64,000 bases of DNA, from contig NZ_CP030034.1 of the NCBI RefSeq assembly GCF_006874625.1, positions 1,054,001 through 1,118,000 on the forward strand, in the 5' to 3' direction. Of this stretch, positions 17,004 to 26,307 are shown piece after piece. The notes below the pieces were generated by a model. It made no database searches, had not been told where the DNA came from, and saw only the letters and a program-made list of their open reading frames with translations. This stretch comes from Bdellovibrio sp. NC01. Lineage in GTDB: Bacteria; Bdellovibrionota; Bdellovibrionia; Bdellovibrionales; Bdellovibrionaceae. Both the position numbers and the translations under genes were made by a program. Every line of letters begins with the position of its first letter. Within the stretch, counting starts at the first letter, position 1.

Positions 17004-17993
17004 ATGAAGTTCGTTCTTAGTTCATTACTAGTTCTAGCAGCGGTTTCTGCACGTGCAGAAAATCTAATTAAAATTGACGGTTCAAGCACAGTGTTTCCTG
17101 TGACTGAAGCCGTTTCTGAAGAATTTCAAACTTTCACTAAAGGTGCGACGAAAGTAACTGTAGGTGTTTCGGGTACTGGTGGTGGTTTCAAAAAATTCTG
17201 CCGTGGTGAAACGGATGTTCAAGATGCTTCTCGCCCTATCACAAAAGAAGAAATGGCTTCTTGCCGCGAAGCTAAAATCAATTACTTTGAATTGCCAATC
17301 GCTTTCGACGCGATCGCAATCGTAGTAAACCCAAAAAACAATTGGGTTAACGAAATCACTCGTGAAGAGTTGAAAAAAATGTGGGAACCAGCAGCTCAGG
17401 GCAAAATCATGACTTGGAAACAAGTGAATGCTAAATGGCCTGACGAAAAGTTGTCTTTATTTGGTGCAAGCACTGACAACGGAACTTTCGACTACTTCAC
17501 TGAAGCTATCGTAGAGAAATCTAAATCTTCTCGTGGTGACTACACGGCAGCGGTTGATCACAACACGCGTGTTATGGGTGTGAACTCACAAAAAGGTGCG
17601 TTGGGTTACATTCCGTTTGCATACTACGTAGCTAACAAAGACAAATTGAAATTGTTGGGCGTCATCGGTGGCGACAAAGCTCCTTCGAAAAAAGCAGTTC
17701 TTCCAAGTGAACAAACTGTGATTTCGGGAACTTACTTCCCATTGTCTCGTCCAATCTTCATCTACGTAAACCAAGCTTCTATGAACAAACCAGAAGTGAA
17801 ACAATATGTTGAGTTTTACTTGGATAAAGCGGCTGAAATGTCGAAACAAGTTCAATACATCCCACTTCCAGCAAAAGCTTACACGACAGCGAAAGAGCAT
17901 TTGAAAAAACAAAAATTGGGAACTGTATTCGGTGGCGAAGCTCAAGTGGGTATGACTATCGATCAGATCTTGAAAAAAGAAGCTACATTCTAA
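17004..17993 (+). CDS. pstS: phosphate ABC transporter substrate-binding protein PstS
   Basis: 329 residues from the ATG at 17004 (AGAGGAGA upstream), starting with a signal peptide (cleavage near ARA-EN). Phosphate-binding motifs of the PstS family are present: KIDGSSTVFPVTEAV and VGVSGTGGGFKKFCRGETDV. It binds phosphate in the periplasm and hands it to PstCAB, which is not in this window, so here pstS is a single-gene unit with its own terminator. The Pho box upstream indicates phosphate-starvation control. This is the longer PstS/SphX-like class. Confidence 0.94.
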   Translation: MKFVLSSLLVLAAVSARAENLIKIDGSSTVFPVTEAVSEEFQTFTKGATKVTVGVSGTGGGFKKFCRGETDVQDASRPITKEEMASCREAKINYFELPIAFDAIAIVVNPKNNWVNEITREELKKMWEPAAQGKIMTWKQVNAKWPDEKLSLFGASTDNGTFDYFTEAIVEKSKSSRGDYTAAVDHNTRVMGVNSQKGALGYIPFAYYVANKDKLKLLGVIGGDKAPSKKAVLPSEQTVISGTYFPLSRPIFIYVNQASMNKPEVKQYVEFYLDKAAEMSKQVQYIPLPAKAYTTAKEHLKKQKLGTVFGGEAQVGMTIDQILKKEATF

Positions 17994-18015
17994 TTTGTAA
18001 CTTCCTGCATACTAA

Positions 18016-18053
18016 AAAATCAAAGCCCATCGCGGAACACGATGGGCTTTTTT
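18016..18053 (+). terminator. rho-independent terminator of pstS
   Basis: CAAAGCCCATCG and CGATGGGCTTTTTTA form a strong stem around CGGAACA, with a T-run after it. Confidence 0.9.
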
Positions 18054-18110
18054 ATTTGGTAAACGGGCAGGGAAGGCCTATAGTCTGTGGATCTAGGAGA
18101 AAGGCTTTAT

Positions 18111-18779
18111 ATGGCTTACCACAAACACAGCGACGTTCCTGAATTTGATTTGATCATTGGCGATAAAACTTTTTCTTCATGGTCAATGCGTGCGTGGTTA
18201 GTAGCTGTACAATCGGGCCTGCCGTTTAAAGAAATCTGCATCAAGCTTGATCAGAAAGACACAGCGGCGAAAATCGCAAAGTATTCCCCTTCAGGAAAAA
18301 TCCCAGCTTTGCGCCAAGGTAAAAGAATCATCTGGGATTCTTTGGCCATCGCTGAATATCTAAATGAACTTTCACCGGAAGCAAAGTTGTGGCCTGAAGA
18401 TGCTGGCACGCGTGCGCTGGCGCGCAGTTATGCTTCTGAAATGCATGCGGGCTTTCCGATTCTACGTTCGCAAATGAGCATGGATTTAAGCCTGCGCACA
18501 GAGATTCATCATCTGTCACACGGTGCGATTCATGAAATCAATCGTATTCTGGAAATGTGGAAGACCGCTTTGAAGGTCAGTGAAGGGCCCTACTTATTTG
18601 GTGACTTCTGTATCGCGGACGCGTTCTTTGCGCCGGTGGTGTTCAGATTTATTTCATATGGAATTAAGATCAAAGATCCAATGATTCGCGCCTACATGAA
18701 GAACATCGAAAACCATCACGGTGTGATGTTCTGGGTGCAAGACGCGAAATCTGAAAAACCGAAAGCAGCCGTTTTTTAA
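18111..18779 (+). CDS. glutathione S-transferase family protein
   Basis: 222 residues from the ATG at 18111, which has TAGGAGAAAGG before it. The N-terminal thioredoxin-like domain has SSWSMRAWLVAVQSGLPFKE (a Ser-based glutathione site) and SPSGKIPALRQG with the cis-Pro, followed by WDSLAIAEYLNE for the gamma-Glu contact. A helical C-terminal domain begins near residue 90. It could be a detoxifying or maleylacetoacetate-isomerase-like GST; the substrate is unknown. Its stop overlaps the stop of the convergent cyclase gene by 4 bases, with no terminator between. Confidence 0.9.
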   Translation: MAYHKHSDVPEFDLIIGDKTFSSWSMRAWLVAVQSGLPFKEICIKLDQKDTAAKIAKYSPSGKIPALRQGKRIIWDSLAIAEYLNELSPEAKLWPEDAGTRALARSYASEMHAGFPILRSQMSMDLSLRTEIHHLSHGAIHEINRILEMWKTALKVSEGPYLFGDFCIADAFFAPVVFRFISYGIKIKDPMIRAYMKNIENHHGVMFWVQDAKSEKPKAAVF

Positions 18780-20596
18780 GCGGCGTCCTTCTGAATCTTC
18801 ACTTTATCAGCGGCTTCTGCTTCATAGTCAGAATAAGGAGTTTTGACTTCGACGTAAGAGCCGTCGGCTTCGCGATATGCGCGCACTTTGTACATCTTAA
18901 TTGCTTCTGAACGTCCTTTGACTTCCGCCGCACCGGCTAGTTCGACTTTGAAATCTTCGCCGACTTTTTCGATAACTGAATCCGTTACCAGCAAATCCGC
19001 GCCGAAAGCTTTTGTTGAAGCTTCGATACGGGAAGCGGTATTCACGGTGTTACCGATAACCGTGTACTCCATACGCTCGTCAGAACCAATCGTACCAGAA
19101 ATTGCTTTACCAGCATGCAAACCCATACCGATGTTAATCGCCGGTTGACCGCGAGCAATACGTTTTTCATTTAAAGCATCCAGATTGCGACGCATTTCCA
19201 AACATGCACGAACCGCATTGTGGGCATCACGATCCGAAGAACGTGGGGCACCCCAAACAGCCATGATCGCGTCACCGATAAATTTATCGACGACACCGCC
19301 ATGTTGATTGATGATTTTAACCATCACACCAAAGTATTCATTCAACATCTCGACAACTTCTTCTGGCGAACGTTTTTCAGAAAACGCCGTGAAACCACGA
19401 ATGTCCGAGAAGAAAACCACAACGTCTTTATTTTGACCACCGACACCGATGTCTTTGCCGATCAAGTCTTCCGCAACCGAAGAGCCATGGAATTTCGAGA
19501 ATAAGCTTTTAACTTTATCGCGTTCCTTCAAACCTTCAGTCATGTGGTCAAAGGCTTCGGCCAAGTCACCCACTTCGTCATGCGAACGCACTTTCGCGCG
19601 GGCTTTTACGTCGAAGTTACCTTTAGAAACCATCTTGATCATTTCCGCCAATTTTTCAATCGGCGAAGTGAGTGTCATAGAGAACAAAAAGATAAAGAAG
19701 ATCGCCATCGAAATGGCAGAGCCCGCAACGAAGATCGCTCGGCGTTTCACCTCGTTCGATACTTCTAGGATCGCTGCTTCCGACGTTTGCGATACGATCG
19801 TCACGCCATAAGAAGTTTTAACAGAGGCACCAAAATAGTTTTCGCCAGTATCAGAATCTTTAAACTTCGTTTGGAATTGCGGAGACTTCTGCGCCAAAGC
19901 CTTCATCACGAATGGTGATGTCGCCATACTTAAACGAGAAATCGCTTTTTGTTCTTCTTTATGAGCAAGCAATTCGCCCTGACGATCAATCAAGTACTGC
20001 GTGCGTTCTGAAGGATCGGTAAATGGTTTTTCAAGGGGAGCCAGTGCTACGTCAGCTAAAACCACGTGTGTGATTTTACCTTGAGCATCGCGCACCAAAG
20101 GCAAACCAATTGTGATCATCGCAGGAGCTTTTGGGTAAGAGGCATTTTTAATTTCAATGCTACCTTGAGCCACCGTGCGGATTGGGAATTTCTGCCACGC
20201 ACGAACATTCACCAGGTAAGCACCTGTCAGGCTGTAAGGTTTAAAAACGTCTTCTTTCACTTTGCGCGCCACTGTTTGCACAGTACTGCCATCAAGTTTC
20301 AAAACTTCCAAAGCAATAAAGTTTTTATCCTTAGAGAAGTTGAAATCAAGGTCTTCATTCGCAGAAGCACCTTTCATCAACAGGGAACCAGACACGCGGG
20401 CTTTATCGACCAGGGAAGCGATGATGTTATCAACTTCTTTGGCTTTCGCCGCAGCAGATTCCAAGTTCGAAATGTCGACTTGCTCTGAAGACTTCTTTTC
20501 AAAGTATTTTGACGAGATGTAAGTGATCGTGCTGGTAGAGGCTACCAGAATCAGGATCGTCACCGTGATGAGTTTTGTTGAGATAGGAATTCTCAT
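18776..20596 (-). CDS. membrane-bound class III adenylate cyclase with Cache-type sensor and HAMP
   Basis: 606 residues. The ATG at 20596 overlaps the upstream stop (TGATG) with GGAG seven bases before it; an ATG at 20608 adds four residues. Order: membrane segment (~8-28), a ~250-residue extracellular dCache-like sensor, second membrane segment (~285-305), HAMP (~305-360), linker, and cyclase domain (~385-570). The metal Asp residues are in VVVFFSDIRGFTAFS and FIGDAIMAVWGAP. The Lys before FIGD and the Thr in YTVIGNTVNTASRIEA are adenine-specifying positions, so the product should be cAMP. It is the last gene of the coupled FecR-Fn3-cyclase operon. Confidence 0.93.
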   Translation of the reverse strand: MRIPISTKLITVTILILVASTSTITYISSKYFEKKSSEQVDISNLESAAAKAKEVDNIIASLVDKARVSGSLLMKGASANEDLDFNFSKDKNFIALEVLKLDGSTVQTVARKVKEDVFKPYSLTGAYLVNVRAWQKFPIRTVAQGSIEIKNASYPKAPAMITIGLPLVRDAQGKITHVVLADVALAPLEKPFTDPSERTQYLIDRQGELLAHKEEQKAISRLSMATSPFVMKALAQKSPQFQTKFKDSDTGENYFGASVKTSYGVTIVSQTSEAAILEVSNEVKRRAIFVAGSAISMAIFFIFLFSMTLTSPIEKLAEMIKMVSKGNFDVKARAKVRSHDEVGDLAEAFDHMTEGLKERDKVKSLFSKFHGSSVAEDLIGKDIGVGGQNKDVVVFFSDIRGFTAFSEKRSPEEVVEMLNEYFGVMVKIINQHGGVVDKFIGDAIMAVWGAPRSSDRDAHNAVRACLEMRRNLDALNEKRIARGQPAINIGMGLHAGKAISGTIGSDERMEYTVIGNTVNTASRIEASTKAFGADLLVTDSVIEKVGEDFKVELAGAAEVKGRSEAIKMYKVRAYREADGSYVEVKTPYSDYEAEAADKVKIQKDAA

Positions 20597-22209
20597 CAGA
20601 AGCTCCATTCCGCGAAAATGTTAAGGTAGTTACCGACGATCGTTGATTCATTCACGTCGCCATCCACGGCAAAGTTCGTTGTACTTGGTACGGCTTTGTA
20701 GGAAAGCTTGTCTTCGCGACGAGCATAACCCACAAGACCTGTGAACGTTTGTGTGAAGCGGTAGCTTCCTAAGAAACCAAATTGAGTCGACATTGTCGGT
20801 TGCAGCGGTTCTCCGTTCGGAGTGCTGATCTTCATCAACGCCGTGTAAAGGTGAGCATTGACCTGCACACCAAATTTCGGAGTGATCGAATACCAATATT
20901 CGGCGCCACCATGGGCACCGGCTGCACTGATCGTCATGCTATCTGAAGAGGCGGTGAATGGATCACCGATTGTTTCTGGCAGTTCCTTATAGTAAGGACC
21001 GACTTGGAAACGAACCTCACCACGATCGCCCAGTTCTTTTTTGTAAACCGCATTCATTTCAGCAGAAGCAAACGTGCGAGTTGTACCTTTAATCGTAAAA
21101 CCACTCATGTCGATGATCGACAAAAAGCCCCACGGAGTATCTTTATTAAACCAACCCAAGCCCACACGTGCTGTACCACCCAAAGCAGAATAACCAACTT
21201 TTGAGTTGTGTTCTGGATTTACACCCGAGAACTGCATTTGTGTCACAAGATACGAACCGATCGCGTACCAACCGCTTAGGCGTTCAATGGAACGACGAAC
21301 CAAAGCTGTATATTCCGCAGCCGGGGAGCGATCACCGCTACGCACGCTGAAGTTTTCTTTTGCCAGTTTAGAAGACGGGCGCAAGTTTGATTTTGCGCGA
21401 ACAAAAACTTGGTATTTACCACCTGGCCAGCCAGAATCGAATGCCAAGGTGTCATCTTGATAGTTCTCTAGAACTTTTAGTTTCTCCCACTTTTTATTTT
21501 CAGGAGAATAGCGCATAACATAAACGTCAAACGCAGACACATTGTCTGGACGTTCCCATTTTACTTCGCGCACGAATTCAGATTCGGGTTTATCGATTTT
21601 CACTTCTGGAATCGGTTTACCAAGAACAGTGAACTGACCCAATGAAACCGCATCACTGGCGATACCTTCTTCATTTGTGGCAGAAACTTTCCAAGTGTAG
21701 TTTTGCGCGACCGGCACTTTTGTTTTGAAAGAAGTCTCTTTCAAATCTTCACGAATTGTGGTTTTGCCGTCTTCAGATGTTAATTCGAAGTGATACTTTT
21801 CAGCACCGCCCACTGGCGCCCACACGAATGTCATTTCAGTCGAGGATTCATCTTTACTTGCGATACGTGCTTTTTGCGCAGGGAATTTCAACACCGCTGA
21901 TTCAAGGCCGACGTTAAAGTCACTTGGTGGAGACCATTCACCAGGCACACCACGATAGTCACGTGAACGCAGGCGCATGATGTACTTACCAGCGCTCAAA
22001 CGACCATTCCATACAGCGTCTGGAACTTTGAAAGTAAAGGTCTTGCCTTCGCCTTTTTCTTTAACTTGTTTCAATTCAATTTCATAAGACTTCGCACCTT
22101 CGATGGCTTCCCACTCAAAGTTTACAAGACGACGATACGGCGCTGCGAATGCAGGCTCGATCGCCATCCAGAAACACACAGAAAGAAGCAAGGCGAAGAT
22201 TCTTATCAT
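20596..22209 (-). CDS. secreted Fn3-like repeat protein with C-terminal barrel-like domain
   Basis: 537 residues from the ATG at 22209 (TGATG overlap with the FecR-domain gene; AAGGTG upstream). A signal peptide (cleavage near AFA-AP) is followed by three Fn3-like units (about 25-105, 115-195, 200-290), each with a WExx..A..YxxEL pattern and a GKYxxRxR strand. The C-terminal ~240 residues have alternating strands (RVGLGWFNKDTPWGFLSIID, YSITPKFGVQVNAHLYTAL) and end in Trp-Ser-Phe, which looks like an outer-membrane barrel. It may link an outer-membrane sensor to the inner-membrane cyclase downstream. The function is inferred from coupling only. Confidence 0.85.
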   Translation of the reverse strand: MIRIFALLLSVCFWMAIEPAFAAPYRRLVNFEWEAIEGAKSYEIELKQVKEKGEGKTFTFKVPDAVWNGRLSAGKYIMRLRSRDYRGVPGEWSPPSDFNVGLESAVLKFPAQKARIASKDESSTEMTFVWAPVGGAEKYHFELTSEDGKTTIREDLKETSFKTKVPVAQNYTWKVSATNEEGIASDAVSLGQFTVLGKPIPEVKIDKPESEFVREVKWERPDNVSAFDVYVMRYSPENKKWEKLKVLENYQDDTLAFDSGWPGGKYQVFVRAKSNLRPSSKLAKENFSVRSGDRSPAAEYTALVRRSIERLSGWYAIGSYLVTQMQFSGVNPEHNSKVGYSALGGTARVGLGWFNKDTPWGFLSIIDMSGFTIKGTTRTFASAEMNAVYKKELGDRGEVRFQVGPYYKELPETIGDPFTASSDSMTISAAGAHGGAEYWYSITPKFGVQVNAHLYTALMKISTPNGEPLQPTMSTQFGFLGSYRFTQTFTGLVGYARREDKLSYKAVPSTTNFAVDGDVNESTIVGNYLNIFAEWSF

Positions 22210-24062
22210 CAATTCACCTTGATCTTTTTAAGAGTAGGGGCACGAACGCCCGATTTATCTGGAACCAAAAGTTTTCTTGGCGCAGACGTTTCACTCATAC
22301 GACCATAGGAATCGACGGCAGAGATCTCGACATCGTAATCGCCAGGCAATAAATTGCGTAAAGCTGTTGAAGTGCCGTTGTATTTGCTGCGTTTTAATTC
22401 TTTACCGTTTTTGCGAACGACTAACCAATATTCTTTGGCGCCATCAATCGCAGTCCACTCAAGCATCGAGCGGCCATCTGTGCCTGCTTGCAAAGAGCCT
22501 TCTGCTGGTAAGAAGCCTGGTGCACGCAAGATCGGCAGTGGTGCAACGTCCACGGGTTGTGATGTTGTGGTGCCAAGAACCTGACCTTCTTTATCTAGTG
22601 CTTCAATCGATGCAATGTAACGACCTGGTTTTGACACCGGAGCTGTCAATTTGTTGTCTTTGACATCAACCGGATTCACGTAAGATGGGTCTTCACTTTG
22701 TTCATGAAGTTTTACGCGATAAGAAGCCACAGATTCTGACTTGTCAGTATTCCACGTCAATGCGACTTGTGGCTTATCTAAATAGTATTGCGGTTGATTC
22801 GGCGTTGTGAACGCCACATTCACTGGCACCACTGGAGCTTTCACAGCTTCCACATGAACTTGCTCAACCGGTTTTACAGAGAACTTTTGGATTTTACCCA
22901 AAAGTGGTTTGTCAGAGTCCACATAATATGAACTCATGCGCCAGTAGTAAGTTCCACCTTTTAACGCCGGAAGAGTGTAAGCATCTTCAGACGAGAATGA
23001 TTTGCTTAATAGTTTTGTTTTTAAAGTAGGATCTGTCCAAACTTCCAAAGTCACAGAGCGAGTGTCATCACCTTTTTCCCACTTGAAACTCATATCAAAT
23101 GAATTTGAACTTGCTGGAATTTCGGCATCAGCTGTTGGGAAGACAACTGTTGGAGCGTAACGTGCCAAAACTTCTGTGCGGTACACAGGAGATTCGCCAA
23201 TAACTTGACCTTGTGGAGTTGTCGCAACCAATTTCCAGTAGTGTTTACCGAATGGCAGCTTCGCAGCTAATTCCGATTTGCCAGGAAGAGCTTTGGCATA
23301 AGCCTGCATTTCTTTACGAGTAGGGCCCACCCACAACGAAACTTCACTGTTCGTCGGGAAACCAGTCCATTGGAAAGGAATGTCTTTAACATTCTCTGCA
23401 TCCATAGCGATCGGTTTGTGTGGAAGTGGAGTGATGATTTTCAAATTATTTTTATTGAACTCAAGACCAGCAGCACCCAATGCGCCGAAGGAACCTGTCG
23501 TCAACTCTTTGCTTTGACCGTCTTTGCCTTGGATCGAAGCTTTACCTTCTAAGACTTGGACATCGACAGCGTTGCCGCGGCCTTTAGAAAGGGAAGCCGA
23601 TGCATTGGAAAGATCGACTTTACCATTCGCAGATGAAAGTACTAGGCCTGGAGCTTTGCCATCTTGTTCAGTGCTTCCGGCTTTTGCGTTAACGAAAAGA
23701 CTACCTTCCATCAAATCAAGGGCGATTTCGCCTTCTGATTTTTTGATGACGATCAATGATTCCGGTTCAAGATCAAGATAACGATCTGAATCGGTGAATT
23801 GGATACGAACCTCACCACGCTCGGAAGTACGCACAGCTTCACCGTTGTACAACGGCTCGCCAGTATTCACGAGTTGCCACAACAAGCGCGCAGCGGGACG
23901 ACGTTGAATATCATCAACAACTTTTCCGACGTACGCTAAGGGCTTTTCATTGCCATGGGAATATTTAGAAAGATCTGTGGACGTATACCAATAATAAGTG
24001 CCGGCAAAAACTGATGACGAGCATAACGCTGCAACAAACAATCGTAACCACTGTTTTTTCAT
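22209..24062 (-). CDS. FecR-domain periplasmic protein with Fn3-like repeats
   Basis: 617 residues. The ATG has AGGAGG six bases before it. An N-terminal signal anchor (about 8-27) is followed by a FecR-type domain (about 40-190) with VGKVVDDIQRRPAARLLWQL and the GEAVRTSERGEVRIQFTD core. Several beta-sandwich units of the Fn3 type follow (about 210-600), with repeated FxWTG/W..G.Y patterns. FecR domains in this arrangement are common beside membrane cyclases in delta-proteobacteria-like genomes. Its last bases overlap the start of the Fn3/barrel gene. It is divergent from greB. Confidence 0.9.
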   Translation of the reverse strand: MKKQWLRLFVAALCSSSVFAGTYYWYTSTDLSKYSHGNEKPLAYVGKVVDDIQRRPAARLLWQLVNTGEPLYNGEAVRTSERGEVRIQFTDSDRYLDLEPESLIVIKKSEGEIALDLMEGSLFVNAKAGSTEQDGKAPGLVLSSANGKVDLSNASASLSKGRGNAVDVQVLEGKASIQGKDGQSKELTTGSFGALGAAGLEFNKNNLKIITPLPHKPIAMDAENVKDIPFQWTGFPTNSEVSLWVGPTRKEMQAYAKALPGKSELAAKLPFGKHYWKLVATTPQGQVIGESPVYRTEVLARYAPTVVFPTADAEIPASSNSFDMSFKWEKGDDTRSVTLEVWTDPTLKTKLLSKSFSSEDAYTLPALKGGTYYWRMSSYYVDSDKPLLGKIQKFSVKPVEQVHVEAVKAPVVPVNVAFTTPNQPQYYLDKPQVALTWNTDKSESVASYRVKLHEQSEDPSYVNPVDVKDNKLTAPVSKPGRYIASIEALDKEGQVLGTTTSQPVDVAPLPILRAPGFLPAEGSLQAGTDGRSMLEWTAIDGAKEYWLVVRKNGKELKRSKYNGTSTALRNLLPGDYDVEISAVDSYGRMSETSAPRKLLVPDKSGVRAPTLKKIKVN

Positions 24063-24200
24063 CAGTTCCTCCTGCTCATTTTTTCGGAATAATTGTCGGT
24101 TTATTTTACGGAGCGAAAGTCTAGGATGCTTAAAGAACTGTTAAAGAGAATTCATAAACGCAGTGGATTCTTTCGCGGTTTTAGTCTAGAGTCTCGACCT

Positions 24201-24677
24201 ATGGACAACACAAAAAACTACATCACACCTGAAGGCCTGGCGAAATTGAAAGCTGAATACAACGAGCTGATGCACGTTGAGCGCCCGAAGCTTGTGGAAG
24301 TCGTTGCGTGGGCCGCCTCGAATGGTGATCGTTCCGAAAATGCTGACTATCAATACGGGAAACGTCGTCTGCGTGAGATCGATCGTCGCGTGCATTTTCT
24401 GACGAAGCGCCTAGAAGACGCTGAAGTTGTTGATCCAAAACTCATGAAGGGCGAGAAAGTTTTGTTTAGTGCGACCGTGACGTTGTCGACTGAAGAAGGC
24501 GATGAACTTGTTTATCAAATCGTGGGTGAAGACGAGTTTGACGTGAAACAAGGGAAGATTTCTTGGAAGTCTCCGGTTGCACGTGCGTTATTAGGAAAAA
24601 AAATTGGTGATGAAGTAAAACTCGTCAAACCGTCGGGCGAAGACTTCGTAACTATTGAGAATGTCGAATTTAAGTAA
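24201..24677 (+). CDS. greB: transcription elongation factor GreB
   Basis: 158 residues from the ATG at 24201 (NYITPEGLAKLKAEYNEL), the standard GreB N-terminus. In-frame starts at 24093 and 24126 add a region unlike the family. The coiled-coil hairpin carries the catalytic acidic pair in GDRSENADYQYGKRRLREID, with the GreB-specific Tyr-Lys/Arg pattern. The C-terminal FKBP-like domain runs from about residue 80. It restarts backtracked RNA polymerase. Its promoter must lie in the 130-bp gap with the divergent FecR operon. Confidence 0.93.
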   Translation: MDNTKNYITPEGLAKLKAEYNELMHVERPKLVEVVAWAASNGDRSENADYQYGKRRLREIDRRVHFLTKRLEDAEVVDPKLMKGEKVLFSATVTLSTEEGDELVYQIVGEDEFDVKQGKISWKSPVARALLGKKIGDEVKLVKPSGEDFVTIENVEFK

Positions 24678-24811
24678 AAATTACAGACTTGTTAAGACTG
24701 TAGACGCATCTATTCGTTTTACGAAATCCATTATTCATAACAGTATTATTATTTGTCTTTGTCCGCACATTTGATAAGACGTTGGCCATCACTCATCTGG
24801 AGGGGGATCCA

Positions 24812-25339
24812 ATGAAAGTTTTGGGCAAAGTAGCGTTCCTAGTTCTGACTCTTACTCTGACAATTTCAACTGCGGAAGCGAAACGTAGATCGAACAATGA
24901 AGTTTACGATCCACGCACAAGCAACGAAGGTTTCCGTGATAAACACAACTATCCAAATGATGGCCAACAACAACAAGTCGTTGATTCATCTGCAGGTGAT
25001 GCTGATATCGTAAGAGCTGTGAATGCTCAAAAACGAGTGAACTTCGTAGAAGGTTCGGGCATGGTTGTGATTAAAGTCTTGCCTGATGACAACGAAGGTT
25101 TGAAACACCAAAAATGGATCGTACGTCTTTCTAATGGCAAGCAAATGCAAGCTGTGTATAATTCAGATGAAGACTTGTGCCCACGTATTCCAATTAAAGT
25201 TGGCGACGTCGTAGCAATGGGTGGCATGTTCTTGTGGACGAACCAAGGTGGTTTGCTTCACTGGTTGCATCACGATCCGCGCGGTAATCGTCCAGACGGT
25301 TACGTGCAATTAAATGGAAAGTTCTATTGCAAAGACTAG
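24812..25339 (+). CDS. secreted DUF3465-domain protein
   Basis: 175 residues from the ATG at 24812 (CTGGAGGGGGA upstream). A signal peptide (cleavage near AEA-KR) is followed by a ~45-residue polar linker, then a DUF3465 domain (about 70-175) with HQKWIVRLSNGKQ, DLCPRIPIKVGD and GLLHWLHHDPRGNRPDGYVQ. The family has an OB-like fold and an unknown role; it may bind nucleic acid or small ligands. Its 3' end overlaps the hydrolase gene by 13 bases. Confidence 0.88.
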   Translation: MKVLGKVAFLVLTLTLTISTAEAKRRSNNEVYDPRTSNEGFRDKHNYPNDGQQQQVVDSSAGDADIVRAVNAQKRVNFVEGSGMVVIKVLPDDNEGLKHQKWIVRLSNGKQMQAVYNSDEDLCPRIPIKVGDVVAMGGMFLWTNQGGLLHWLHHDPRGNRPDGYVQLNGKFYCKD

Positions 25340-26307
25340 ATCTTATTTCATTACAAGCTCCGTTCTGGGCCGCTAGCGGTCACGGACAGACATTGTGGGG
25401 GCATTTTTTAAAATCCCCTATGCTTGATGAACTTGGACAAAATTTAGAAGTCGATCTTCCTGACGGGGATCGACTTTTTTGTTTTTATCATCAGGGCCAT
25501 ACGAATGTTGTGGTCAGTCTTTACCACGGTTTGAGTGGTGACGTTTACGCCGATTACATGCAAAGAACAGCGATCTTGTGTCGCAAGCTTGGGCACACCG
25601 TTGTTCTAGTGAATCATCGCGGTGCCGGTCACGGTGCTGCGCACGCGCGACATCCTTATCACTCGGGTCGCAGCGAAGATGTCTCTGAGGTTTTAAAAGT
25701 TCTTCGTCAAAAGTTTCCAGGCAAAAAACAGATCGCGATCGGCTATTCGATGAGTGCCAACATTTTGTTGTGCCTGGTCGGTGGTTACAAGGGTGACGAA
25801 AAACCTGATGGTGCAATCACGGTGAATGCGCCGCTGAACTTGTTGCAAGGTGCGAAACTTTTGAAAACAGGCTTGAATCGTATTTACGATATTCGTTTCG
25901 TGAATCGCTTGCGTGAAAATATTGAATACAAATATAAGAATGGTTTGATTTCCAAACGCTATGAAATTCCGCGTTTCGCTTCGATTTGGGATTTCGACAA
26001 TATCTACACAGCAGACGCTGCGGGATTTAAAGATCGCGAAGATTATTATCAATCATGTTCTGCTAAATTTTATCTTTCCAATATCACGACACCGACCTAC
26101 ATGCTGACAGCCGCCGATGACCCCTTTGTATCAGTGGTCGATTATCGTGAAGCGGTTCTGCCAAAGAACGTGCACTTGCATATCGAAAACAGTGGTGGGC
26201 ATTTGGGTTATCTGACAAGCAAGCCAACACCATTAGGATCAAATCGTTGGCTTGATTACTATTTGCATGAAGCAATTAACGGAATGACTCAGACGTTGGG
26301 AGTTTGA
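25327..26307 (+). CDS. alpha/beta hydrolase of the YheT type
   Basis: 326 residues from a TTG inside the 3' end of the DUF3465 gene. The family pattern is present: HGQTLWGHF near the N-terminus, SLYHGLSGDVYADYM (the oxyanion region), VVLVNHRGAGHG, the nucleophile elbow IAIGYSMSANIL (Ser in GYSMS), a late Asp in TAADDPFVSV and the His in NSGGHLGYL. These are the parts of a Ser-Asp-His triad. YheT-like hydrolases act on esters; the substrate is unknown. It overlaps the convergent glycosyltransferase-like gene by 19 bases at the 3' end. Confidence 0.9.
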   Translation: MQRLDLISLQAPFWAASGHGQTLWGHFLKSPMLDELGQNLEVDLPDGDRLFCFYHQGHTNVVVSLYHGLSGDVYADYMQRTAILCRKLGHTVVLVNHRGAGHGAAHARHPYHSGRSEDVSEVLKVLRQKFPGKKQIAIGYSMSANILLCLVGGYKGDEKPDGAITVNAPLNLLQGAKLLKTGLNRIYDIRFVNRLRENIEYKYKNGLISKRYEIPRFASIWDFDNIYTADAAGFKDREDYYQSCSAKFYLSNITTPTYMLTAADDPFVSVVDYREAVLPKNVHLHIENSGGHLGYLTSKPTPLGSNRWLDYYLHEAINGMTQTLGV

